NCBI GenBank assembly: GCA_025558095.1
Contig: JAIVFI010000021.1
Span: 1-64,000, forward strand
Direction of reading: 5' to 3'
Length of the DNA stretch: 64,000 bases
DNA from: Hyaloraphidium curvatum
Lineage: Eukaryota; Monoblepharomycota; Hyaloraphidiomycetes; Hyaloraphidiales; Hyaloraphidiaceae
Of the stretch, positions 21,122-32,395 are shown piece after piece (the first letter of the stretch is position 1; every line of letters begins with the position of its first letter). The position numbers were made by a program, and so were the translations under genes. The notes beneath the pieces are model-generated. The model worked only from the letters and a program-made list of their open reading frames with translations. It made no database searches and was not told the origin of the DNA.

Positions 21122-22114
21122 ATGGAAATCGTCTTCGGCACGCACCGCCTGACGCCGTCCAATATTCCTGTCGCGATTACTACGGCCCTCGATATGGGAT
21201 ACACGAGGATCGACACGGCGAGGAGCTACAGGATCGAGGAGCACGTCGGGACCGCGGTCCGGAACTGGATCTCCGCGGACGCTGCCCCGGAAACCCCGAA
21301 TGGGGCGGACGGGGAGGACATCGTCGGACCGCCGAGGAGGAGGAGAACGCGAAGGGACGTGCACATCACGTCCAAGCTCCCCCCCAAGGCCATGTCCTCG
21401 GACCTCGCCCACGCGACCGGCCTGGCCTCCCTGGAATCCATCTTCCCCGCCTCCTCGACCCCCGCGGAGGACCGCTACCTGGACGGCTACCTGATCCACT
21501 GGCCCGCCGCATCGGGCCTAGCCCCCTCGGACCCGCGACACGCCACCGCACGTCGGGAAGCGTGGTCCGCGCTCCTCCGCCTCCGCGGAGAAGGCCTCGT
21601 TCGCGAATCCGGCGTGTCCAACTTCACCCCCGCGCATCTCGCCGCCCTCCTTGCTCCTCTGCCGCGCTCGGAAAGGCCGGCGGCGAACCAGATCGAGGTG
21701 CACCCCGGGTGCTGGCGATCCCAGCTCCCGTGCGTCGAGTTCTGCCGCGGCGCGGGGATCGAGGTGCAGGCCTACTCGGCTGTCGGATGCGGGGAGCTGG
21801 TCAGGCACCCGCGCGTGGTGGAGCTGGCGGGGAGGGTGCGGGCACGGGTGGAAGCGGCGCGGGAGGAGCACGAGCCGCGGGCGCCGGATCGCCATCCTGT
21901 GGAGATCACGCCGGCGCAGGTGCTGCTGAAGTGGTCGATGCAGCACGGCATGCTGCCTGTGGCAAAGTCGGCCGATCCGGCGCGGATTCGGGAGAACTTG
22001 GGCGCGCGGTCGGAGGAATGGGCGCTGGAGCCCGACGAGATGGGGTTCCTGGACGGATTCCAGGAGAGGGAAGGGGGCGGGAAGATGTGCTGGGATCCCA
22101 GTGTCGTTGCATAG
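21122..22114 (+). CDS. aldo/keto reductase
   Basis: Intronless, 330 residues from ATG 21122. The AKR catalytic tetrad is visible: Asp and Tyr in RIDTARSYRIEEHVG, Lys in VHITSKLPP and His in LDGYLIHWPA. Downstream, RESGVSNFTPAHL, ANQIEVHPGC, VQAYSAVGCGE and the C-terminal VAKSADPARIRENLGA (NADPH-binding) are in the family order. Length is normal for the superfamily, with an acidic insert around residues 55-75 (APETPNGADGEDIVG). Cytosolic NADPH-dependent carbonyl reductase; substrate unknown. The start lies 47 bp from the divergent thioredoxin-fold gene, so the two probably share a bidirectional promoter. Confidence 0.92.
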   Translation: MEIVFGTHRLTPSNIPVAITTALDMGYTRIDTARSYRIEEHVGTAVRNWISADAAPETPNGADGEDIVGPPRRRRTRRDVHITSKLPPKAMSSDLAHATGLASLESIFPASSTPAEDRYLDGYLIHWPAASGLAPSDPRHATARREAWSALLRLRGEGLVRESGVSNFTPAHLAALLAPLPRSERPAANQIEVHPGCWRSQLPCVEFCRGAGIEVQAYSAVGCGELVRHPRVVELAGRVRARVEAAREEHEPRAPDRHPVEITPAQVLLKWSMQHGMLPVAKSADPARIRENLGARSEEWALEPDEMGFLDGFQEREGGGKMCWDPSVVA

Positions 22115-22462
22115 GCTTCCCTTCCCGGTATCTGTCGATCGCCCGTCGGGAGACAAGGACCGAGCCGAGTCTCCAGACGTCCGGATCTCGAACGCTCCGG
22201 ACGTCACCAGCATCTGAACCGCTTCCATCCTTCGTCCGGCCGCATTTCACGCCCGGACGGCATCGATCGTCCAGCCGGGGACGCGTTTGTTTTGTGGCGG
22301 GTCAGCCGCTCCCAATTCGTCCCCATCGGGCAACGACCCTGCGCCGGAAACCCCGGGGCCCCCAGGCTCCCTGCCCTTCTGGATCCCCGTCTCGCGCCGC
22401 GCACCGCCCGGAATCGCGCGTCGGCGAAACTCCCCGCGCGATCCCGCCCCGCCGGACGCGGA

Positions 22463-23745
22463 ATGCATCTCCCTCGCGCCGCCGCCCGCCCCGCGGCGCT
22501 CCTCGCGCTCTGCCTGCTGCTTCCCCGGGCAGCGGCGCGGTACGCCCCGGCGTACTTCGGCATGCATCTGGACCACTTCTACACGGGCGAGATCACCAAC
22601 GGCGACAACCCGTGGAAGTTCGCGGAGCGGTTCGGGCGCCACGCGGCGATATGTGGGTCCTCCTCCATCTGAACGCGCGAGCGGCGCGCTTATCCGACCC
22701 TCTCCGCAGACGCCGACTACCTCGACCTGTGCAAGCCATCGGGCCCCGAGGAATGCGAACCCTGGTGGCACATCCAGCGCTTCGGCGGGGAAGTCCTCCG
22801 CGTGTCGCAGGAGTTCGGCACGGGCGGCAACGCGCCGTGCTACTCGCTCGCCGTGCTGCCGTGGAACGGGCTGGGCATGTGGTACCCGGGGTCGCCGTAC
22901 CTGAACAGGCTGAGGGACGAGCTGGCGGTGCTGCAGGGGTGGGGGCTGAGGTGCATACTGGTGCGGTTCGCGATCGAGGCCAACGGGCACTGTGGGTCGA
23001 ATGCCGCGCGGCGGGAGGTGGTTGCGGCTGATCCTGGCCGCTGCTCCCAGGGTTCCCGTTCGGGCAGCAGCCGGACGAGTTCAAGCGGGCGTTCCGGGCC
23101 GTCGCCGAGACGCTCAGGCCGATGGGCATCAGGATGATCTGGAGCATGTCGCACTTCAACTGCCAGGGCCGTGGGGACTATGACCCCTGTGGGTTCTGCC
23201 GTCGTTCCCCAGCCTTGCGCGCCTTGCGCGAGCTCACCGCGCTACTGATCGCAGACGAACCGTACTGGCCGGGCGGCGACATCGTCGACATCGTCGGCCT
23301 GGACGTGTACCCCGGCGGCTTCCAGGACTCCAACACGATCATCCCCGACGGCGAGCTGGAGCGCTGGATCACGGGCTACTACGGCGAGTTCTGGCGCTGC
23401 AACTTCTACCAGCGCTGGGTCGTCGAGACCAACAAGCCGTTCCACATCACCGAGACCGGGGCGGGGTACAACATCTTCAACTCGTGGACGGGGGACGAGT
23501 ACACGGCCGTCAAGAGGTCGTGGTTCGCCAACGTGTTTTCCACGCTGTGGAACTACGACCGCCTCGTGGGCGTAACGTGGTTCGAGTACGTCAAGCAGGA
23601 GGACGGAGCGCACCGGGATTTTACGTTCTCGTTCAACCCGTCGACGCGGGACATCTTCAAGTCGATGATCCCGTGGGACCAGTTCTGCTTCGCGGACAAT
23701 GCCCAGCAGTGGGAGTACCCGGCCATCGGGCCTCGCCCCTACTGA
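22463..23745 (+). CDS. secreted glycoside hydrolase, GH26 (beta-mannanase)-like
   Basis: Exons 22463-22652, 22710-22991, 23051-23188 and 23255-23745 (all phase 1) give 366 residues. The N-terminus is a signal peptide (ARPAALLALCLLLPRAAARY), and the mature protein starts near YAPAYFGMHLDHFYTGE. Splicing intron 2 gives VRFAIEANGHWFPFG, the position of the GH26 acid/base Glu (family pattern HEMNGxW). Splicing intron 3 gives DPYEPYWPGGDIVDIVGLDV, typical of the barrel strand before the nucleophile. FHITETGAGY would hold the nucleophile Glu. Intron 3 (66 nt) is stop-free and divisible by three, so an unspliced frame reads through. Likely acts on plant or algal cell-wall mannan or a related glucan; specificity cannot be told from sequence alone. 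Assignment to GH26 rather than another clan GH-A family is moderately sure. Confidence 0.78.
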
Positions 23746-24050
23746 GCTCGATAATCCTTTGTTATCTTTGTCGCTGTCATGGATGGGGCGCCGTTCTGAT
23801 TGGATGGAGCGGATCGATCAGCACGGCGGGCGGGTGTCGTCCTGAATGGCCATGGCCGCGGTCGCACAGCATAAACATAGTCTCCTATCACCATGCGCAT
23901 AGAGCTAGCTACTTTCGCCTCAGGGTCCGGTCTGTCGGGGATTACGCTCTCCAAGCCCCACGGGGCGGAGCGCGCCCAACCCTTCCCCCAGCATTCCCTC
24001 CCCCCCACACAAAACACTGCTGCCTTGCCCGTCCACGGGCCACAGCAGCC
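23746..24050. other. intergenic, upstream of prominin-like gene
   Basis: About 305 bp between the GH26-like stop and the next ATG, both genes on the plus strand. Contains C-rich and AT-containing tracts; no motif assigned. Confidence 0.4.
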
Positions 24051-27000
24051 ATGGCTTCTACCGCGGTGCACCTCGCACGGCGGCTGTACATAGACGGCAT
24101 CGGCAATGGCCCGGTCAACCAGACTCTGGAGGTGTCCAACACGACGCTCGAGTTCAGCGTCGTCTTCACGGAACAGACGCGCGCCAAGCTCGCGAGCCAG
24201 GCCGGCTTCGTCGCCACGTACTTCACGCCCGACTTCTCGGCGCCCGGCGTGGCGATAAGGAACGGCCTGGTCCGCGGGAGGGTGCTCGCGGACAACCAGC
24301 CGCTGACGGCCCAGGAGGTCTGGAACTCCTTCTGGCCGGCGATTATCGCCGCTGCCGTGCTCGTGCTCGTCGCCGGCATATTCATTCCGATATCGATTTA
24401 TATGTGGTGGGTGCCGGGCGGGCACGGTCCGCTCCGCTCTCGCCTGACCGCCGTGTCCCCTCCAAGCGCAAAGATACACCCTGCGCTGGCCAAGGGCTTC
24501 GTCGAGCGGCCCCGGGGATTCTACAAGCCCTTCTCGTTCAAGCGTCTGTGGTTTCCAATCCTCGTCATCCTCGTCACCGTCGGCTGCGCCATCTGGTCGC
24601 TCATCATGCTTTTCCACGGCAACTACGCCTTCACCCAGAACCTCAACAACGTGAAGAGTGCCGGGGCCGACCTCTTCCTGTTGACTGGGGCCAAGCTGCT
24701 GGGCATCGGTCCCCTGGGCGGCCTCATTGTTGAGGGTGAGTGAACTTGGAGCGAACGATTCCGATGTGTCTCACCGTTGTTTGCCAGACATGAACGCGAC
24801 GGTCCGCACGACCCTGCTCGCCCTGGTCAACACAATCAACCCCTCCAACATCGTCGTCGGGATCGAGCCGAATGTAGCGGCTCTGGGGGCTGCCCTGAAC
24901 GCGTCGTCGCAGGACCTCGCCAACCTCGCCAACAACGCGACCCGGCTCGACACCGCCAGCAAGGCCTCGGACGCCGCCTACCCCCCGCTGAGGAGCGGCG
25001 CCTCGAGCTTCGTTACCAGCGCCGGCAACGCGCTAAACAGCCCCAACCCGTTCCCGACCAACAACGCCGCGGGTGCTACCTACCAGCTCTCGCCGGCCCT
25101 CGCGCTCCCCAATCCGCCCACCCAGGCGGTCTCGCCGCAGCCCCTCGGGGTCGACGCCGCCCAGAAGTTGGTCGGATTCGTCGGCACGGGCGCCGACAGC
25201 GCCCGCACCGCCGTCGACGCCGCGGCCGCTGAAGTGGCCAAGTACAACGCGACCGCGCTCACGATCAAGATCAACCAGGCCCTGTCCTCTGCCGTCGATA
25301 GTGAGTTGGGCAGCGTGACGTTGTCGCGACGGCGCTGACCTGCCATCACTTTCTCCCCAGGGGCCACGGCCGTCATCGCCCCCGCGCTGCAGGACGTCCT
25401 CAACCAGATCAACGCCATCTACCAGCAGGACATTGTGCCCATTGCCGGCAGCATCGACAACGTCGCGAGGCAGTTCATCGACGTCGTCGACTTCCTCCTC
25501 AAGATCGACCTCGCCAGGAACATCCTCACGTACATCCTCGCCGGGTTCGGCGCGGTTGCGCTCATCGTCGTCGTGGTCGCCATGCTGGCTCGCAGCCCTC
25601 GCTGGGTTGGACAGTGGGTTCCCGGTCGCCGGGTCTCGCCGCCTCGTAGCTGACCTCGGCCCGCTTTATCAGCTGCACGCTCGCCGCGCTAGCCCTCGGC
25701 ATCATCTCCCTCATCGTCGGCGCGCTGTACCTCTCCATCGGCGTCGTCCTCGGCGCCACCTGCCAGGCCCTCGAGCAGGAGAACTTCGACAACCTCCTCC
25801 CGACCATCAACCAGATCGCCGGCACCAACATCACCCCGGCCATGGTCAACTCGCTCCTGCTGGCGCGGCGACAGTGCGCCGCCGGGGTCGGCGGGTTCAA
25901 GGTCGCCGCCGAGGTGGTCCGGGCGCTGGTCGCCGCCGGGGTCATCAGGAGCGACTTTGACGAGGCGGCGGTGCAGCGCCTCGAGGCCGCCGTGGACCGG
26001 CTCCGCGCGATCGGCAACGGCACTGTGCAGGTCGACGTGCAGACGGCGCTCAACTCGGTGGCGGCCGAGATCCCGTCGGCGCTCAACAGGGGGCTGGATG
26101 TGGCCGAGGCGGCGCTGGGCAAGGCGTTGGACGAGGCCGGCACGCTCCTGGACCAGGTCACCAAGCCGCTGATTGCGTCGGCGCAGCGGAACCCGTACTC
26201 GCCCGCGCTGCAGTCGGCAGTCGCCGACCTCGCGCGGCTGGCCCTCCCCGGCGGCACCGCGGGTCGCGCCGCGTCCACGGACCCCGCCCGCGTGGCCGAG
26301 GCCGCATCGCTTCTGCAGGCCGCCGGCGCGGGCCTCAACTCGACCTGGACCGCCCTCGACACGACGCAGGGCGCAGCCGTGCGCTCGGCCAACGCCGACG
26401 TGCTCACCTACGCCACCGGCTCCGACGCCTCCCTCGAGGCCGCCCGCGCCGACCTCGGCGTCTCGGTCGCCGCCACGATCGCCCTCGCCAACGCCACGGC
26501 GCGGCTGACCCTCCGCGAGGTGCAGAACTTCACCACCTACGGGCTGCCCCCCATCGAGTCCGCCGTGCGGGCCTTCTTCACCGGCACGGCCGAGGTGATC
26601 GAGGCCCTGGCGGCGTGCCAGAGCATCATCGAGGACACGTTCGTGATCCAGAACGCGGTGTGCATCGGCGTCTCTCGCGCCACGGACGAGCTGTGGCTGG
26701 GCGCGGTGATCCAGGGCTTCGTGTGGACCGCCGGCGCGATCCTGATGCTCTACGCCGTCAAGAAGGTCTGGGCGACCGACTCGGGCTGGAGGTGGAAGGG
26801 CCGCAAGGAGCCCATGTCGAGCTTCGAGGCGGAAAAGTACGTGCTCTCGGGGCAGCAGATGGCCAAGAACGTCGAGGCGGCGCCGACGGGGGCGGACTGG
26901 TCGCAGTTCACGGAGCCGCAGGGCGGGTACGCCAACGGCGCGTCGCCTGCGGGGGCGTCGCCGGCGAGCTACACGCCGGGGTCGCCGGGGCAGCCGGGGG

Positions 27001-27068
27001 TGACGATGCTGACGTCGCCCGATGCGGCGGTGCCGCCCGAGGTGGCCGAGGTGGAGAGGAAGTTCTGA
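24051..27068 (+). CDS. pentaspan membrane glycoprotein, prominin/Prm1-like
   Basis: Exons 24051-24735, 24788-25300, 25361-25613 and 25673-27068 give 948 residues. Five membrane segments are evident: FWPAIIAAAVLVLVAGIFIP, FPILVILVTVGCAIWSLIML, YILAGFGAVALIVVVVAMLA, CTLAALALGIISLIVGALYL, and AVIQGFVWTAGAILMLYAVK near the C-terminus. Segments 2-3 and 4-5 are separated by two large hydrophilic loops (about 240 and 310 residues) rich in predicted helix and N-glycosylation sequons (for example NATVR, NASSQ, NATAR). Loop 2 has four Cys that could form disulfides. The C-terminal tail is cytoplasmic and Gly/Pro-rich. This topology fits prominin, which shapes membrane protrusions, or fungal Prm1 of mating-cell fusion. 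The architecture is seen directly; the family choice is inference. Confidence 0.75.
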
Positions 27069-27161
27069 TCCGGGGATGATGCGGCGCGTTCTTCGTCTTG
27101 GAATAAGTATCGCGGGTTACACACGTCAGGGTTCTGCAGCCACGCTTCCCGCCGTCCCTAG

Positions 27162-29451
27162 CTACATCCACTCCCTGGATGCGCCGTTCGGATCCCTGAG
27201 CGTCGCATCCGTGGCCGGCGTCCCCGTCCTCTCGTCCCCACCCCAGCTCTGCGGATCGCCCCAGGTCGCGCCCAACCCGGATGCCAGCAGCCGCTCCAGA
27301 TCCGCGAGCCCCGCGTGGATGCTCGGGGCGCCCGATGCCGCGGGCGCCGGGGTGAGCAGCGGCGTCGGCATGCCCGCCCGCATCGCCGACCACCCGGCCG
27401 CCTCGATCCCCAGCCCGACCACCGCCGGGGGCGTCGGCATCGGGGAGGGCGGCCACCGCGCCGCGCCGGGGCGCGGGGTCGGGAACGCCCGCAGCGCCTC
27501 GGCGCGGCGGGCATGGGCCGCCCACTCGAACTCCCGATCCAGCTGCCCCGCGACGGCGGCGGCCGCATCGAACCCGCCGGATGCGGATGCCGGCGCCGCG
27601 TGCCCGTCTGCGTCCCAAGGAACCTGCATCTGCAGCTGGGCAGCCGGGCGTCGCCGGGGCGGGAACACGATCTCGGGGAAGCCCCAGCCGCCGGGCCCCT
27701 GCGGGGCCTGCACGGGCGGATCGGGGAACCAAGCCCCGTGGATGAATGTCGGCGAGACCGGTTCGCTGTCCGGCATCTGCTGCTGCGCGGACGGGAACGC
27801 GGACGGCGGGCCGAAGGGCTGCACGGTCGGGGAGACGAGCTTGCGGGCGCCGTCGAAGGAGGAGTTGCCGGCGTCGAGCGAGGCGCTGCCGTTGAACGAT
27901 GCCAGCGCGGGCATGCTGGCGGAGGAGAGGGTCGCGGGGCTCGGGTGCGGGGAGGGATCGAGGCTGCCGGGGAGGAAGTGCGGGGAGGGGTGCGCCGCCG
28001 TGCGCGGCCGCCGGCCCAGAAGTGCGTCGAGGGAGGCGCTGCCGTTGAACGGGGCCGGGGCAGGCATGCTGGCGGATGCGAGGAGGGCGCTCGGGTCCGG
28101 GGTGGGATCGAGGCTGCCCGGGAGGAACCCGGGCGATGCGTGCGCGAAGCTCCGGTGCATCTGCGGGGGCCTGGGGAGGACGGCGCCCTCGTGGTGCTGC
28201 ATCCCGGGTGCATCGTCCTGCGGTGCGGTCTGGAACAGGCCGGCAGGGAGGAAGCCGCCCAGGGATCTCGACTGCGGGAGCACCGCGTGCGAAGGCTGTG
28301 CCGCGTAGTCCAGGGCGCGCATCTCCATGCGCAGGCTGGCCCGCGCATCCGAAGGCGCAGGCCGCTCGGGGCTCGAGCCGACGGTTGGAGCCGCCTTCCT
28401 CCGGACCCGCAGCGGCGCCGCGCTGTCCAACGACCTGGACCTCTTCCCCCTCCCCCTCCCCGGCACGGGCATCCCCGCCTCCCTGAGCCCCTGGTTGATC
28501 CGCTGGCGCTGGCGCCGGCTCCGCTTCTCCTCCGTGCGGTTGTTGTACGCGTTGGCGAGCTGGCCGCGCACCATCTTCTTGGCGCGGCGCAGCTCGGGGT
28601 TGCGCAGGATGAGCGAGTAGACGAGGTCGTTAAAGCCGCGCTGCGAATGGGTGCACGTGAACGGCGATCGGGAGCGCGGGGCAACGGGGGCTGCCTACCG
28701 CGTACACCGTCGAGTCTTTGCCGTAGTATTTGAACTCGTGCCTCGTCTCGTCGTCCATCTTGGCGAGGTCGACGCCCCGCAGGTTTACCGAGACGTGCTG
28801 CACCGTGTTGGTATCGGGGTCGACGTAGCACGCCATCTCCTCGCCGCTCGGGGCGGTGTAGAACTCGATCGGAACGGACCGCTTCTCCGGCTTGGCGGGC
28901 CTGAAGGAAGGGGGCGGGGAGGCCCCGTGCGGCGCCGCGTCGGGGACGGGGCCGGGGCCGATGTGCTCGGGGCCGTCCGCACCCCCGGCGGGCGAGGAAA
29001 ATCGCCCATTGCGGTCCGAGTGTGCGCCCGGGGGCGAAGAGGGGGGCGGAGGGCCGCCGGCCGGGGCTCCCCCGCGCAGCCCGCCGCCGGTTGGGGGCGG
29101 CCAGCTGGCCGCCGCCCCCGCCCCCGCCGCCACGCCGCCGCCGGCACGGGCGCCCCCGCGGACGTCGCCGAGTATCCCCGCGAGCAGCCCGGGCCCGGCG
29201 CGGGCGAACTGCAGCGCCGCGGAGGCGCCGCCGAGGAGGCCGACCGATGCCGCCGCCGGAGCCCCGCCGGGCGCCGCCCCGGCCCCGCCGCCGCCGCCGG
29301 TCCCGTCGGCCATTTTGCCCCACATCGGCCCGGGCGCGATGTGCGGGAAGCGGTCCATCGCCTGCGCCGGGCGGCACGGGAATCGCGAGCGATTGGGGAA
29401 GCGGGTCAGCGCGGCTTTCCAAGTCCGCCCGCAAATCAGCCCGCTTCCCAT
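27162..29451 (-). CDS. FND-family protein 1 (unrecognised family, regulator-like)
   Basis: Exons 29451-28699 and 28640-27162 (58-nt intron, phase 0) give 743 residues. The first ~150 residues are Gly/Ala/Pro-rich. A conserved core then appears: VPIEFYTAPSGEEMACYVD, VNLRGVDLAKMDDETRHEF, KYYGKDSTVYA, then across the intron GFNDLVYSLILRNPELRRAK and KMVRGQLANAYNNRTEEK. A basic stretch follows (KRSRRQRQRINQG, KRSRS), a plausible nuclear signal or DNA contact. The rest is low-complexity with an internal duplication (27872-28127). The neighbour at 30479-31388 shares the core and the intron position. I do not recognise the family; a transcriptional regulator is possible but unproven. Alternative starts exist at later Met codons (for example MDRFPHIAPG). 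Confidence 0.75.
27872..28127 (-). repeat. internal duplication within FND-1 coding sequence
   Basis: Two similar ~104-bp units (27872-27977 and 28026-28127) encode parallel peptides: FLPGSLDPSPHPSP, SASMPALASFNGSASLDAG and FLPGSLDPTPDPS, SASMPAPAPFNGSASLDAL. They sit in the disordered part of the protein and differ by small substitutions and indels, so the duplication is not brand new. Confidence 0.85.
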
Positions 29452-30478
29452 CGTTCACGAGGTTCGGGGCTGTGCACGCCACGCCGTGCACCGGGGCCCC
29501 ACGCCCAGTCGGACGCATCCTGCAGCTGCGGTGTTTACTCTCTACATCGGACTCGTCCAGCAGGCACAAGAGGCGCATGGGAGCTCCGTAGGAACGGATC
29601 GTCCCGCCGCGACCGCCATTGCTCCCCGCCCCCGTTCTGCGGCGCCGTCGGATTCGACACTACGCGGCCCTCCGATCCCGGATCCGGAATTCGGAAGTGC
29701 TCTGAGACATCCGGGCAGCCATCGGAGGCGTGGACGCGGGAATGATGCGGCGCCGCAACGAACCGCACGAGGATCCCCCCACCTTGGCAGGCTTGGCGGG
29801 ACCGCTCCCCCCGCTTCCGATGTATTATTCCCTGTCGCCTCGCCTCGAGACGGGACCGCGGTGGGAGGGGAACATCAGACGCCGCAAGCCCCCGGGAGGG
29901 AACGTCGGCGGGGCGGGTGGAAAGCCACGGGGATGGGGCTATGCGGACCGGGAACCGGAAACGTTCCCCACCAGGCGTCCGACCCCGTGCCCTCCTCCGA
30001 CCGATCCGGTGCACGGAACGCGCTCCGAGAGGGTGTTTGGACCGCCCCCGGGGAATCCGTTCGCCCCGGGGTGGGTTTTTGGCTCGGGCGGCCGGAAGGC
30101 CCGAAGGACCGCGCGGCGCATCCGACGATCGGGAATGCACCGGATCGCGCCGCGTACAATCCGATTGCGTCCGGGCACCACCCGGTGAGCGACCCCGCGC
30201 ATGCCGGTTTCCCCTCGGCCCGCCGATCGGTGCACGCGAAGGGGGTGTGTCCCGTGGCGGCTCAATCGCGGCCGGGCGGCGGCGGCTCGTGTCAGGGACA
30301 ACAACCCGGCGGCCGCACGCAAACACGCTGTTGCGGGCCGCGCCGTCGCGAGCGCCGGTCGGGGACGGTCGGGAGAATAGGTGCGCCCCCAGCGCTCTCC
30401 GCCCGCGGCGCCCTCCGCACGGCTTCCCGACCCCCTCCGGCCCGCGGGCGCAATTCATTCCCCCTCCCGCGCCCGGCG
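29452..30478. other. intergenic region between divergent FND paralogues
   Basis: A 1.0-kb gap between the two divergently transcribed FND genes; it must hold both promoters. Long GC-driven frames cross it on both strands but none has a recognisable motif. No RNA gene recognised. Confidence 0.5.
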
Positions 30479-31388
30479 ATGGCCCCGCGCCGCCGCCGCC
30501 ACCGCGCCGACACCCACAAGACCGCCCGCGGGGAGCTCTTTTCCCTGCTCCGCTCGGCGCTCCTCCGCTTCGCAATCTCCGCCGAACCGTCGGCATCGGC
30601 TCCCGACCGCGGGCTGTACGTCGACCCGGCGGGCGCGCCGCGGTTCGTGCTCCCCGTGGGCAGGTGGGGCGGCCGGATCGACGTCCGGGCGGACCTGTAC
30701 GCCGTGGATCCCGAGGGCAAGGACGGGGGGGAGTACGATGCGGTGCGGTACTACGCCCGGGTGTCGCGGAAGAGGGATCACTACGAGGTTCGCGCCTCCT
30801 GCCCGTTTCGGGGCAGGCAATGGGTCTGACCCACCCCCCGCCGCCCACCAGGGCGACTTCAACGACACCGTGTGGGCCCTCGTCGCTCTCAACCCCGAGC
30901 TGCGTCGCGCGGCGCGGTGCGCCAGGGCCGGGCTGGCAACGGGGCTGCTGAACAGCTTCCCCGAGACGGCCAGCAGGCGGGCGGGGCGGCCCAAGGGCGG
31001 GGCGATGATCGGCGAGGGCGGGAACGGCGGGGAGGGGGATAACAAGTGCGCGACGAGGAGGAGCGGTGGGAGGGATGCGGCACGCCCGCCGTCGGCTCCG
31101 CCGCCCGCTCCGACGGAACAGCCCCCATCCACCCCGATCGACCCCGGCCCCTCCGACGCCGCGATGGACGCCGACGACATCCTCACCTTCCTCTCCGAAT
31201 CCTCCTTCGCCTCCGACGGCACCCTGTTCGACCCGCTGCCCTGGCCGGCCGGGCTCCCGCTGCCCTGGGACGACCTCGGGTTCCTCCCGCCGGAGGGGTG
31301 CCTGCCGGGGTCGCCCATGATCCCCCCGCAGGCGGAGCGAGACGGGGATGTGGATGGGTTCTGCCTCGGTGATTGGACGGACAAGTGA
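30479..31388 (+). CDS. FND-family protein 2 (unrecognised family, regulator-like)
   Basis: Exons 30479-30787 and 30852-31388 (64-nt intron, phase 0) give 281 residues. The N-terminus is basic (MAPRRRRHRADTHK). The core aligns with FND-1: ADLYAVDPEGKDGGEYDAVR and YYARVSRKRDHYE, then immediately across the intron GDFNDTVWALVALNPELRRA. The intron falls at the same place and phase in both genes, just before the F-N-D motif. The C-terminal part differs: an acidic-hydrophobic segment (MDADDILTFLSESSFASDGT, then DPLPWPAGLPLPWDDLGF) looks like a transactivation region. It is transcribed away from FND-1. Function is unknown; a nuclear regulator is the best guess from composition only. Confidence 0.72.
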
Positions 31389-32395
31389 GATCGGGTGGGC
31401 GCACGCAACTCGGGGGGGCGAGGGGGAACAAGGGGCGGAGCGGGTGCTGTAATGTATTGGGGACGCCGTTGGGAACTGTAATGCATTGCCGGTTTCGTGA
31501 TCAGGCAGCGTTCATGATGCCTGCTGATCCCCCCGCCCCCCCATTGCGGACGGTTCCCGTGTTCGGCGGGGCTGATGCGAAGCACAGCCGCTGTTGTCCC
31601 GCCCCCCGCCCGGACCGCTTCGCCGACGGAGGAAAAGCCTGCGGGTGACGGTCGTCTCCCACCCGATCCGACCTTCCGCGCTAGACGTCGCGGCGCCGCA
31701 GTGAGTGGCAAATGCATCGCGGTGGCTTGTGTGCGGGCGAAAACTGGCGTAAGCGGGGGCGGTCCACGAGCCCGCCGGCCGGGCCGCCGCGGGGCATCCG
31801 TCCAGAAGGACGGGAAGCGCAGCGCCGCATCCCCGCATCGGTGATTGCCGAAGAAACGTGGAGGAAACGAACGACGAGGGTGCCGGATTATCGAGGAGCG
31901 TGACGGGTGGGTCGGTTCCGGACTCGCCGGCTCGGCCCCGCCCCGGCGGCCTTGCTCCGCCTCCCCGGGGCCCGATCCGGGGCCGGGAAGAATTTCGGCG
32001 GGCCACCGGTCCGTCCGCCGTGCTCGCGGGCACCCGATCTGCATGCGGTGACGGGCGTGGATGGGTACGTCGCAGCGGGCGCAAGGCCGGTGGGGATCGG
32101 GGGAGGGAAGGCGCGCAGTGGCATCGGAGGGCACGGGGTGCACGGGGCGCGGATCCGCCGGCCCGGGTGGTGCCGGGGGGCATTTCAGGTTCGGTAGGAA
32201 GCATGGCGGTCGGTTCGGGTCGTACGCATGCGCCGTTGCCGTTCACAGGTCCTCGTTGCACCCTTTCTTCCCTCGGGCCGCTGATCGGCAAAAGCCCCGT
32301 GGGGGGTCGAACGCTTCGGGCCCGTTGTTCCGGGCAGCAGCACCTCATCGCCGGCGTGCTGGGTACCGCGCCGTGGGCCGCCGGGGCGGGGGTTG
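31389..32395. other. intergenic, no gene recognised
   Basis: About 1 kb between FND-2 and the first recognisable base of the F-box pseudogene. Frames are overlapping, start mostly from non-ATG codons and show no motif. Part of it may be the degraded 5' end of the F-box pseudogene. Confidence 0.5.

Noticed and set aside
20482-23031. Very long plus-strand open frame (about 850 codons) across several genes
   Set aside because: It overlaps well-supported genes on both strands, has low-complexity Ser/Arg/Pro content and no motif; it is a by-product of high GC content.
27158-29578. 806-codon minus-strand open frame over the FND-1 gene
   Set aside because: Arg/Pro/Ser-rich in an alternate frame; the spliced FND-1 model shares a conserved core and intron with its paralogue.
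28892-30829. 645-codon plus-strand frame reaching into FND-2
   Set aside because: Only its last ~103 codons (from ATG 30479) match the family; the upstream part is antisense shadow of FND-1 and intergenic DNA.
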